From positions 1 to 64,000 of the forward strand of contig NZ_JAQKQJ010000009.1 of the NCBI RefSeq assembly GCF_029109325.1: a stretch of 64,000 nt of DNA, read 5' to 3'. A program made the position numbers and the translations under genes. Under the pieces are notes generated by a model. That model worked only from the letters and a program-made list of their open reading frames with translations. It did not search any database and was not told where the DNA came from. Below are positions 54,051-61,583 of this stretch, piece by piece. Within the stretch, counting starts at the first letter, position 1; each line of letters starts with the position of its first letter. This DNA is from Nodosilinea sp. PGN35 (GTDB taxonomy: Bacteria > Cyanobacteriota > Cyanobacteriia > Phormidesmidales > Phormidesmidaceae).

Positions 54051-55001
54051 ATGATGACCTCTGTCCCCAGCCCTAAGACCATTCATGTGTTTGGCAGCCT
54101 GAATATGGATCTGGTCTGCCGCACCCCGCGCCTGCCCCAGTCGGGGGAAACCGTTCTGGGCACCGACTTTGCCACCCTGCCCGGCGGCAAGGGGGCCAAC
54201 CAGGCGGTGGCGGCGGCGCGGCTGGGGGTCGCCACCACCATGGTGGGTCGGGTGGGAAACGACGCCTTTGGCCGGCAGCTGGTTCAAGAGTTGCAGGGGG
54301 CGGGGGTTGATACCAGCGGGGTCACGACGGCGGCGGATGGGCCGACGGGGGTGGCGGCGATCGCCGTGGACGAGGTCGGCCACAACACCATTGTCGTGGT
54401 GCCCGGTGCCAACGGCGGCGTGGGCGACGAAGAGGTCAAGCGCCTGACCGATGGCCTGGGGCCGGGCGACCTGGTACTGCTTCAGTTTGAGGTGCCCCTG
54501 CCCACGGTAATGGCCGCCGCCCAGGCTGCCCATGCCCAAGGGGCTACGGTGATCGTTGATCCGGCTCCCGCCCACGACCACCTACCGCCCGAGTTCTTCA
54601 AAACCGTCAATATTCTCACCCCCAACCAGACCGAGGCCAGCCAGCTCACCGGGCTAGCGGTGAGCGATGTAGCCACCGCCCAGGCCGCCGCTGGCCAGCT
54701 GGTGCGGCGGGGGGTAGCGGTGGCGATCGTCAAGCTGGGCGAGCAGGGGGCCGTGGTGGCCGACGGCGGCGGCAGCTTCCATCAGCCACCGCTGCCGGTC
54801 AAGGCCATCGACACCGTAGCCGCCGGGGATGCCTTTAACGGCGGGCTGGCCGTGGCCCTGGCCGAGGGCAGGGCCCTCAAGGAGGCCGTGGCCTTTGCCA
54901 ATGCCGTCGCCGCCGCCTCGGTGATGGTGTCGGGGGCGCAGGCGTCGATGCCGACGCGATCGCGGGTCGCCGCCCTGCAAATGGGTCTAAAGCACCTCTA
55001 G
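54051..55001 (+). CDS. rbsK: ribokinase
   Basis: A 316-residue PfkB-family sugar kinase phosphorylating ribose at O5. Signatures are VFGSLNMDLVCRTPRLPQSG (about 12-31), the first PfkB motif PGGKGANQAVAAARLG, the nucleotide-binding VNILTPNQTEASQLTG, and the second motif DTVAAGDAFNGGLAVAL with catalytic Asp260. The NPN-like element is LTPNQTEA, as in ribokinases. Tandem ATG codons occur at 54051 and 54054. It is separated from the following membrane-protein gene by a repeat-containing gap. Ribokinase is more likely than another PfkB kinase because of the GGKGANQA and MDL motifs. Confidence 0.9.
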   Translation: MMTSVPSPKTIHVFGSLNMDLVCRTPRLPQSGETVLGTDFATLPGGKGANQAVAAARLGVATTMVGRVGNDAFGRQLVQELQGAGVDTSGVTTAADGPTGVAAIAVDEVGHNTIVVVPGANGGVGDEEVKRLTDGLGPGDLVLLQFEVPLPTVMAAAQAAHAQGATVIVDPAPAHDHLPPEFFKTVNILTPNQTEASQLTGLAVSDVATAQAAAGQLVRRGVAVAIVKLGEQGAVVADGGGSFHQPPLPVKAIDTVAAGDAFNGGLAVALAEGRALKEAVAFANAVAAASVMVSGAQASMPTRSRVAALQMGLKHL

Positions 55002-55186
55002 CAGCGTTGTTCAACCTTCGGCTATGCTGAGATCTTGCCCATTCATAGCCACAGTCACCTGGTTTGAGACCTCAGCAATCCCAGGAACGTTTGAACGTTC
55101 AAACGTTTTCACGTTGGGATGTTTTCTACATCTCCTACCCTCAGTGGCTACAGCTATATCTAAAATCAAGCACCCCGCCACAATCT

Positions 55187-56056
55187 ATGGCCCGACCCCA
55201 CGCCCAAGACTGGCAGATCGAATTTGACGACCTGATGCGCGGCATCGCAGGCGCATTCCTGTTTGGTGCCCCCTTTCTCTACACCATGGAGGTGTGGTGG
55301 AAAGGCAACTTTACCTCGCCGCCGCGCATGATGCTGATGCTGGGCATGGCCTACCTGTCCCTGGTACTGCTCAATATCAAAGGTGGATTTCGCGCCGAGC
55401 AGCCCCGCAGCCGCACCCAGATTTTGGTCGAAAGTGCCGAGGGGCTGGCGATCGCCCTCTTTACCGCCACCCTCAGCCTGACGCTGCTCGACATCCTTCA
55501 CTTGGAGACCGGCATCGACGCCATTATGGGCCGACTGATCACTCTGTCGCTGCCCTTTGCCATCGGAGTCGGCATTGCCAACAACCTGCTGCTGCCAGCC
55601 ACCGAGGATGACGATGCTGGCTCGCAGCAGCAGCGCGATCGCTGGCACGACCACCCCTGGCGGAGCACGCTGTCCGATGCCGGGGCCGCCCTGCTGGGGG
55701 CGATCGTCGTGGGCTCCTCCATTGCCCCCACCGATGAGATCCCCATGATTTCCAGCTCCTTGGAGCCCACGCGCCTGCTGCTGATCATGGCCAGCTCGCT
55801 ACTGCTGTCGTACATCATTGTGTTTGAAGCCAATTTTGGTGCCCAGCGCCAGCGGCGATCGCAGTCCGGCCTTTTTCAGCGACCCTTTAGCGAGACTGTG
55901 GCCGCCTACCTGATTGCGCTCGCTGCTGCAACACTGATGCTGTGGCTGTTTCAGGTGATTCGCGTCGGCGACCCGATCAACCAGTGGGTGAGCTATATCA
56001 TCGTATTGGGCCTGCCCTGCACCATTGGCGGTGCCGCAGGCCGTTTGGCTGTTTAA
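55187..56056 (+). CDS. TIGR02587-type (DUF2391) integral membrane protein
   Basis: A 289-residue protein from ATG 55187 with about seven hydrophobic helices, including GAFLFGAPFLYTMEVWW, MLMLGMAYLSLVLLNIKGGF, GLAIALFTATLSLTLLDIL, LITLSLPFAIGVGIANNLLL and LLGAIVVGSSIAPTDEIPMI. The pattern recalls the TIGR02587/DUF2391 family, which is regularly followed by a TIGR02588 gene, exactly as here 11 bp downstream. The helix with GSSIAPTDEIPMISS is a conserved signature. Function is unknown. The frame is open 123 bp upstream, but that part has no similarity and lacks a ribosome site. Confidence 0.85.
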   Translation: MARPHAQDWQIEFDDLMRGIAGAFLFGAPFLYTMEVWWKGNFTSPPRMMLMLGMAYLSLVLLNIKGGFRAEQPRSRTQILVESAEGLAIALFTATLSLTLLDILHLETGIDAIMGRLITLSLPFAIGVGIANNLLLPATEDDDAGSQQQRDRWHDHPWRSTLSDAGAALLGAIVVGSSIAPTDEIPMISSSLEPTRLLLIMASSLLLSYIIVFEANFGAQRQRRSQSGLFQRPFSETVAAYLIALAAATLMLWLFQVIRVGDPINQWVSYIIVLGLPCTIGGAAGRLAV

Positions 56057-56067
56057 CCCCTACCCCC

Positions 56068-56445
56068 ATGTCTGAAAAGCCCATCCGCAATCGAGCCGAA
56101 TGGTTTTCCCTCGGCATTTCCCTGGTGCTGCTGTCGGCGGTGGTGGCTACGGTGGCCTCGCTGTGGCTGAAACCATCGCTCAAACCCGCCGAATTTACCG
56201 TGGAACCCGGTGAAGTGCGGGCCGCCAACGACCACTACTACCTCCCCGTTACCATCACCAACGAAGGCGACGCCACCGCCGCCGAAGTTACCGTCGAAGG
56301 TACCCTAGAAACCACCAGCCCTGAAGAAGTCGCCAGCACTACTTTTGACTTTATTCCCGCCCGTTCCCAGGCTGAGGGTTTTTTGATCTTCAGTGAAGAG
56401 CCTTCAGCGGCGTCGGTGCGAGTGATCAGCTATCAAAAGCCCTAG
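56068..56445 (+). CDS. TIGR02588-type membrane-anchored protein
   Basis: A 125-residue protein from ATG 56068 with one N-terminal membrane helix (WFSLGISLVLLSAVVATVAS). A beta-sandwich-like extracytoplasmic domain follows: EFTVEPGEVRAANDHYYLPV, TITNEGDATAAEVTVEGTLE, FDFIPARSQAEGFLIFSEEP. The family name comes from its constant pairing with TIGR02587 proteins, here directly upstream. The two probably form a complex. The C-terminus overlaps by 4 bp the convergent EAL-GGDEF gene. Confidence 0.85.
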   Translation: MSEKPIRNRAEWFSLGISLVLLSAVVATVASLWLKPSLKPAEFTVEPGEVRAANDHYYLPVTITNEGDATAAEVTVEGTLETTSPEEVASTTFDFIPARSQAEGFLIFSEEPSAASVRVISYQKP

Positions 56446-58658
56446 CAGTGAGATGACGCTGCTATTTCTCCACAGCTCATCTGCACTGCGCAGTTTTTGC
56501 CCTGGGCCTTTGCCCGGTAAAGCCCCTGGTCGGCGAGGGCAATTAACATCTCAGCCGACAGCTCTGGCTGGGGTACAACCGTGGCGATGCCAAAGCTGAG
56601 GGTAATCAGGGAGCTGGCCTGGGAGCCGGGATGGGGCAGCCCTAGACCCGCAATCTTAGCCTGGATGGCTCTGACCACGGCGGCGGCCCCCGCCGCCGTA
56701 GTGTTGGGCAACACCACCGCAAACTCTTCGCCACCGTAGCGGGCCACCAGATCAGAGGCCCGCTTTGACGCCTGGAGAATAGCGCCGGCCACCTGTCGCA
56801 GTACGTCGTCCCCGGCCAGGTGGCCGTAGGTGTCGTTGTAGAGCTTGAAACAGTCCACATCGCCCAAAATCAGCGACAGAGGCGACTGTTCTCGCCCCAG
56901 CCGCTCCCACTCGGCCTCAAGCCGCAGGTCAAAGCAGCGGCGGTTGGCCAACTGGGTGAGCCCGTCTACCGAAGCCAGGCGCTGGAGTTCCTGGTTGGCG
57001 GTCTGCAGCTGGTGGTATAGCTCCGATTGCTGAATAGCGATCGCCGCCTGGCTGGCCAGCTGGTAGAACAAATTCACCTCCGCCTGCTGCCACTGGCGGG
57101 GAGAGTTGCACTGGTGGGCAATCAGCAGCCCCCACAGCCGCTCTTTTTGCAAAATGGGAACGATCAGGTTGGCCTGAATGCTGAGATCGTGCATGAGTTC
57201 TAGATGGCAGGACTTGAGCCCGGCGGTCTCCACATTTTCAATCGCCCGGGTGTTGCCCTGCTGGTAGTAGAGCGCGTGGGTACTTTGAAAGCAGGTATCC
57301 ATCACGTGGAAGCCCAAAATCGACGGGCACCCTGCCGCCAGCGACTCCACCGCCACCAGGCCGCTCCAGTCGGGTTCAAAGCGGTAGATGACTACTCGAT
57401 CGGCTTCAAACAGCTGCCGGGCCTCGTCCGCCGTGGCCTGCAAAATTTCATCTAGCTCCAGCGACTGGCGAATGCGCTGGGTCACCGCCGCCACAATGCG
57501 CTCCGCCTCGGTCTGGTGGGTGGGTTGCAGCGGCGAGCGGGGCGGGGGGGCAGCGAGGGCCTCAAATCGGGGCGTGGCGTGCACCGGCTCGGCGCTGGGT
57601 TTGGCGATTAAATAGCCCTGGGCAAAGTCGGCTCCGTGGGATCGCAGCCAGTCGAGTTCTTCCACACATTCAATGCCCTCGGCTACCGTTTGAATATGGA
57701 GGTTTTGAGCAATTTCCAGCAGCTTTTCGGTAATTGAGGCCTTGTAGTGGTCCCGGTGGACATCGCGCACCAGCTCCATGTCGAGCTTGACAAAGTCGGG
57801 GCGCAGCTGGTGCAGCAGGTTCAGCCCCGAGTAACCCGAGCCCAGATCGTCGAGGGCCACCCCAAACCCGGCGCTGCGGTAGTAGTGCAGCACCGTTTTC
57901 AAATGCTCCAGATCCTGGGGATTGTCTGACTCTACGACCTCAAAGACCACCCGCTCGTGGCGAATGCCGGCCTGGTCGATGGCGGCTACGGTACTGCGCA
58001 GGCAAGAGACCGGATCGTAGAGCGCGGTGGGAGTAAAGTTGACAAAAATTCGCCCGGTAAGCTGATGATGGCTGGCCTGGGCGATCGCGCTCAACCGGGC
58101 CGCCCGATCGAGCTGGGGCAGCAGCCCCGCCTCCGTCGCCAGCTGAAACATGGCTCCCGGCATCACCAGATTGCCCTGCCCATCGAGACCCCGCAGCAGC
58201 GACTCGTAGCCAAAAATCTGCGCCGTGTCCTGAATAGCAACAATGGGCTGAAAGTGGCTGGTGACACGGTTGGCGGCAATCATATCCACCAGCCAGTCGG
58301 CCTGGCTGTAGGTGATAAACCGCTGCAGCGAGGCAATGTCGCTAAAGTCTTCGAGCTGGGGCTGAATCGCGCCGCGCACAAACAGCACCTGGGTTTCCTT
58401 CATCTCCATGGGGGCCACCAACCCCGCCAGGCGGCGGGCAATTTCGCGGGCCTGGCCTCCCCGACAGTCAATGCTCAGCCCGGGCCGCTCCTGCATGGGC
58501 TCAAAGGACAGGGCCGCCTGCTTCAGGTAGGGCACGACCTTGGCCATGGTGTGGGGCACCGGAAACCAGAGGTACAGCCGCCCGGAGTCATTGCCAATAC
58601 AGCGCCCTATCTGCTGACAGGCACAGGGGTTGGTCGAAGAAAATCCCATGGCGCACAT
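56442..58658 (-). CDS. EAL-GAF(DXCF)-GGDEF light-responsive c-di-GMP enzyme
   Basis: A 738-residue protein. The EAL phosphodiesterase (about 125-365) has ESLLR with E152, N in FVNFTP, E in VVFEVVES, ALDDLGSGYSG with D270/D271, K291, E327 and Q347, all of the catalytic set. The GAF (about 385-545) carries DTCF (C456) and CH (C484-H485), then IQANLIVPIL, LWGLLIAHQCNSPRQW, the DXCF cyanobacteriochrome signature. The GGDEF domain (about 565-735) has DVDCFKLYND and GGEEF (642-646) with RxxD at 633-636. Both c-di-GMP synthesis and breakdown look possible, switched by light. The N-terminus has several cysteines (NPCACQQIGRC) of unknown role. Confidence 0.92.
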   Translation of the reverse strand: MCAMGFSSTNPCACQQIGRCIGNDSGRLYLWFPVPHTMAKVVPYLKQAALSFEPMQERPGLSIDCRGGQAREIARRLAGLVAPMEMKETQVLFVRGAIQPQLEDFSDIASLQRFITYSQADWLVDMIAANRVTSHFQPIVAIQDTAQIFGYESLLRGLDGQGNLVMPGAMFQLATEAGLLPQLDRAARLSAIAQASHHQLTGRIFVNFTPTALYDPVSCLRSTVAAIDQAGIRHERVVFEVVESDNPQDLEHLKTVLHYYRSAGFGVALDDLGSGYSGLNLLHQLRPDFVKLDMELVRDVHRDHYKASITEKLLEIAQNLHIQTVAEGIECVEELDWLRSHGADFAQGYLIAKPSAEPVHATPRFEALAAPPPRSPLQPTHQTEAERIVAAVTQRIRQSLELDEILQATADEARQLFEADRVVIYRFEPDWSGLVAVESLAAGCPSILGFHVMDTCFQSTHALYYQQGNTRAIENVETAGLKSCHLELMHDLSIQANLIVPILQKERLWGLLIAHQCNSPRQWQQAEVNLFYQLASQAAIAIQQSELYHQLQTANQELQRLASVDGLTQLANRRCFDLRLEAEWERLGREQSPLSLILGDVDCFKLYNDTYGHLAGDDVLRQVAGAILQASKRASDLVARYGGEEFAVVLPNTTAAGAAAVVRAIQAKIAGLGLPHPGSQASSLITLSFGIATVVPQPELSAEMLIALADQGLYRAKAQGKNCAVQMSCGEIAASSHC

Positions 58659-58827
58659 CCAAAATCAATCGCTCACTGGTGTTCAGTATTCCCATCCCGC
58701 TCCAGGGGAATTCTGGGATGAGCATAGATTTTGTTAAATAGGTCAATTTGCATAATCAGCTCTTACTGTCATAAATTTGACCCAATTTATGGTTTAATCT
58801 TTCCCCTTTTTCATGAACCAGAACAGC

Positions 58828-59385
58828 TCAGGCCCGACGAATCGGGCGGCAGGGATTGCCCACCGCCACCACGTTGGCAGGTATCGATTTTGTCACTACG
58901 CTGCCCGCACCGATAGTGGTGTTGTCGCCAATCGTCACCCCCGGACAGACGATCGCGCCGCCCCCCAGCCACACATTGTTGCCGATGGTGATGGGGGCCG
59001 CCAGCTCCAGCCCCAACCGCCGCACCGCCGGGTCGGTGGGGTGGTAGGCGGCGTAGATCTGTACGCTGGGGGCGATCAGGACATCGTCGCCCAGGGTCAC
59101 CCAGTTGCAGTCGAGAATGGTGCAGTAGGCGTTGATGTAGAGGTTTTTGCCCGCTCGAATGTGGCTGCCGTAGTCGCAGAAGAAGGGGGGCGTAATCTCG
59201 AAGCTGGGGCCAATGGTGTGAAAGAGCGATCGCACCACCCGCTCCCGCAGATCCAGTTCCCCAGGCCGAGCCTGGTTGAACTCGTACAGCTGCTCCTGCG
59301 CCGTCCGCCGCAGCGCCACCAGCTCTGGGTCAGCCGCCCGGTACAGCTCACCCGCCAGCATCTTCTCCCGCTCGGTTTTGGTCAT
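58828..59385 (-). CDS. maa: maltose/galactoside-type sugar O-acetyltransferase
   Basis: A 185-residue acetyl-CoA-dependent acetyltransferase of the Maa/LacA group. N-terminal Mac domain: TEREKMLAGELYRAADPELV. The left-handed beta-helix carries FFCDYGSHIRAGKNLYINAY, NCTILD-type turns and VWLGGGAIVCPGVTIGDNTT, with catalytic-type His in YAAYHPTDP. The C-terminal end is VAVGNPCRPIRRA. It acetylates sugar hydroxyls, and the native substrate is unknown. The gene lies downstream of the tkt-like gene on the same strand but behind a terminator at 59408-59440, so it probably has its own weak promoter or depends on read-through. Confidence 0.9.
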   Translation of the reverse strand: MTKTEREKMLAGELYRAADPELVALRRTAQEQLYEFNQARPGELDLRERVVRSLFHTIGPSFEITPPFFCDYGSHIRAGKNLYINAYCTILDCNWVTLGDDVLIAPSVQIYAAYHPTDPAVRRLGLELAAPITIGNNVWLGGGAIVCPGVTIGDNTTIGAGSVVTKSIPANVVAVGNPCRPIRRA

Positions 59386-59407
59386 TGAGGAAATCTCCTA
59401 CAACAAA

Positions 59408-59440
59408 AGATCCCAGGGTTCTCTAAGAACCCTGGGATCT
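59408..59440 (-). terminator. rho-independent terminator of the transketolase-like gene
   Basis: A perfect stem AGATCCCAGGGTTCT / AGAACCCTGGGATCT with a 3-base loop, followed on the minus strand by TTTTGTTG, 18 bp beyond the stop codon. Confidence 0.92.
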
Positions 59441-59458
59441 GGAGGCATCAAAGGGGAT

Positions 59459-61360
59459 CTACCCCACCAGCTCCTTCACCTTAGCCATGATGCCGTCCGG
59501 GTCAATGCCCTGGTGGATGAACTGCTCCCACAGGCCGCCGCTGCCCTCGTGGTGGGTGCCGATGTGGGCGAACTTGGGCGTGTAGCCCCGCTCCAGCAGC
59601 CAGGTGCCAAAGCGGCTGCCCAGGCCGGTCTTGCGGTTAAAGGCTTCCGTCACCAGCACGAAAGGCGCTTTGCCCACCTTGGCCAGGGTCTCTTCGTCCA
59701 CCACATTCAGGGTGGCCTTGTTGATCAGGCCCACGTCAAGGCCTTCCTGCTTCAGCCGCTCGACGGCATCGAGGGCGCGGTAGAGCGAGTCGCCAAAGGT
59801 GACGATGTAGCCCGCGCTGCCCTCGCGGATCACCTCGTCTTTGCCGGGGGTGAAGGTGTAGTCGCCGCCAAAGAATTCGTTGCCGTCGGCATCCAAGATC
59901 ATCGGCACCTTGGAGCGGGTCGAGAAGATGAAGCGCAGACCGGGGTCGTGGAACACCTTCTTGACGCAGGCTTTCATCTGGTTGGGGTCGGCGGGGAAGT
60001 AGAGCTTGGTGTCGTAGCCGTCGTCGAGGCCGTTGTCGGCAAAGAAGTTGTTGAGGCCGAAGTGGCAGGTGTTGTCGGCCATGTCGTCGATGCCGGAGTG
60101 GGAGAAGTGGCACAGCAGGTTGGAGTAGTTCAACCGGGCCATGGTGATTTCAGAAATGCACATCTCCAGGAAGGCGGCGAAGGTGGCGAATACTCCCTGC
60201 TTGCCCTGGGCCATGCCAAAGCCCGCCGCCGCCGACAGGTTGCCCCGCTCCATAATGCCGCCGCTGATAAAGACCTCGGGGTAGGCTTTGCGAATCTGGG
60301 CCAGGCCGCAGGAGCCTTCCAGGTCGCTATCGACTACCAGCACGCTGTCTTTGCGAGTGGTTTCGTCCAGCTCGCCCAGCACTTCCACCATGGCGTCGCC
60401 AAACACGTTGCGGTTCGCGCCCACGGTTTTGCTGGAGCCCATAAACTCGTAGGTGTTCTTGGGAGCCTGAATGCCTTCGAGAATCTCCACTGCAGCGGTG
60501 TGGCCCTTGGCGCTCAGGTAGGCGATCGCCGCCTTCACCGAAATCACATCGTGGCCGTGGGTGCTGCCCTCAATGCCCTCGATGCCCACCGCCATGGCCC
60601 GCTTGTTGACCACCGCCACCGGGCCGGGGGTGTTGATCGCCTTGCAGATGTTGGCGTAGAGGCCGTCGAGGTCTTCGCCGTCGCCTTCGAGCACCGTGAG
60701 GCCGTGGCCCTCCAGGGTTTTGCGGACGCTGTAGCCGCCCATGTACTGGGAGGGGTGCCCAGCGATCGTCACATCGTTGTCGTCGATCAGCAGCTTGACG
60801 TTGACGTGGTGGGCCACGGCAAAGCGGGCCGCCTCGGCGTCGTCGCCCTCCTGCTGGGCACCGTCAGAGCCGAGGCAGAAGGCGACTTTGCCGGGGTTAG
60901 CCAGGGCCACTCCGTTGACGTAGGGCCACATGTGCCCCAGCCGCCCCGAGCTAAACTTGACGCCAGGAGTCAGCCCCAGCTCCGGGTGGCCGGGCAGCTT
61001 TTCGTTGGCGGCGCGGTACTGCATCAGCTGCTCGGCGGGCATGTCGCCGTTGAGCACCGACATTAAATACTGGGTGGCCACCCGGTGCCCCGCCTCGTCA
61101 AAGAAAATCGGCACGTACTTCTCGCCCGCGCCGCGAAACAGCGCGTCGAGAATCATCACCTCGGGCACGGTGTCGTAGGGGCCGCCCGTGTGACCGCCCA
61201 CACCCCGCGCTGCGCCAGTGGCCGTAAAGAATACGATCGCATCGCGACACAGCTGAATGTTGGCCTTCAGGGCGCTGCGCTGCTCGTCGGTGAGGGTGGG
61301 GTTGGACGCATCTAGGGAAATTCGCTGGTACGCGCCCAGGTCAATGGGAAAGCTGGTCAT
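59459..61360 (-). CDS. transketolase-like thiamine diphosphate enzyme
   Basis: A 633-residue protein from ATG 61360; upstream open frame lacks similarity. The thiamine diphosphate half has GHTGGPYDTVPE (about 56-67), HPELGLTPGVKFSSGRLGH and GSDGAQQEGDDAEAARFAV with IDDND. The pyrimidine-binding half has DSDLEGSCG, MERGNLSAAAGFGMAQGK and FAAFLEMCISEI, and the C-terminal domain ends in HIGTHHEGSGGLWEQF. It resembles transketolase in layout but differs from the Calvin-cycle TktA in several motif spellings, so it may be a paralogue with another ketose substrate. It is transcribed alone and ends in a strong hairpin. Confidence 0.88.
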   Translation of the reverse strand: MTSFPIDLGAYQRISLDASNPTLTDEQRSALKANIQLCRDAIVFFTATGAARGVGGHTGGPYDTVPEVMILDALFRGAGEKYVPIFFDEAGHRVATQYLMSVLNGDMPAEQLMQYRAANEKLPGHPELGLTPGVKFSSGRLGHMWPYVNGVALANPGKVAFCLGSDGAQQEGDDAEAARFAVAHHVNVKLLIDDNDVTIAGHPSQYMGGYSVRKTLEGHGLTVLEGDGEDLDGLYANICKAINTPGPVAVVNKRAMAVGIEGIEGSTHGHDVISVKAAIAYLSAKGHTAAVEILEGIQAPKNTYEFMGSSKTVGANRNVFGDAMVEVLGELDETTRKDSVLVVDSDLEGSCGLAQIRKAYPEVFISGGIMERGNLSAAAGFGMAQGKQGVFATFAAFLEMCISEITMARLNYSNLLCHFSHSGIDDMADNTCHFGLNNFFADNGLDDGYDTKLYFPADPNQMKACVKKVFHDPGLRFIFSTRSKVPMILDADGNEFFGGDYTFTPGKDEVIREGSAGYIVTFGDSLYRALDAVERLKQEGLDVGLINKATLNVVDEETLAKVGKAPFVLVTEAFNRKTGLGSRFGTWLLERGYTPKFAHIGTHHEGSGGLWEQFIHQGIDPDGIMAKVKELVG

Positions 61361-61583
61361 AGTGTTTCGTCCTATAGGCTGATTACAGAGAGGCGGCGAG
61401 GTTTTTATAGAAGCAAGTCCACCGCTCAAGTTGGAGAGCAAAAATCCACTACCTCCATCATTCAATACTCTGGCAAGACTGTGAAGTTTTATTCGGCATC
61501 TGGGCCATGCCCTGGGGTGCAGTTGGTGCAGATGGCAGCCAGATTTCGGAGTAAAATCCCTCCATACCGTTGAGGCTGAGCCA

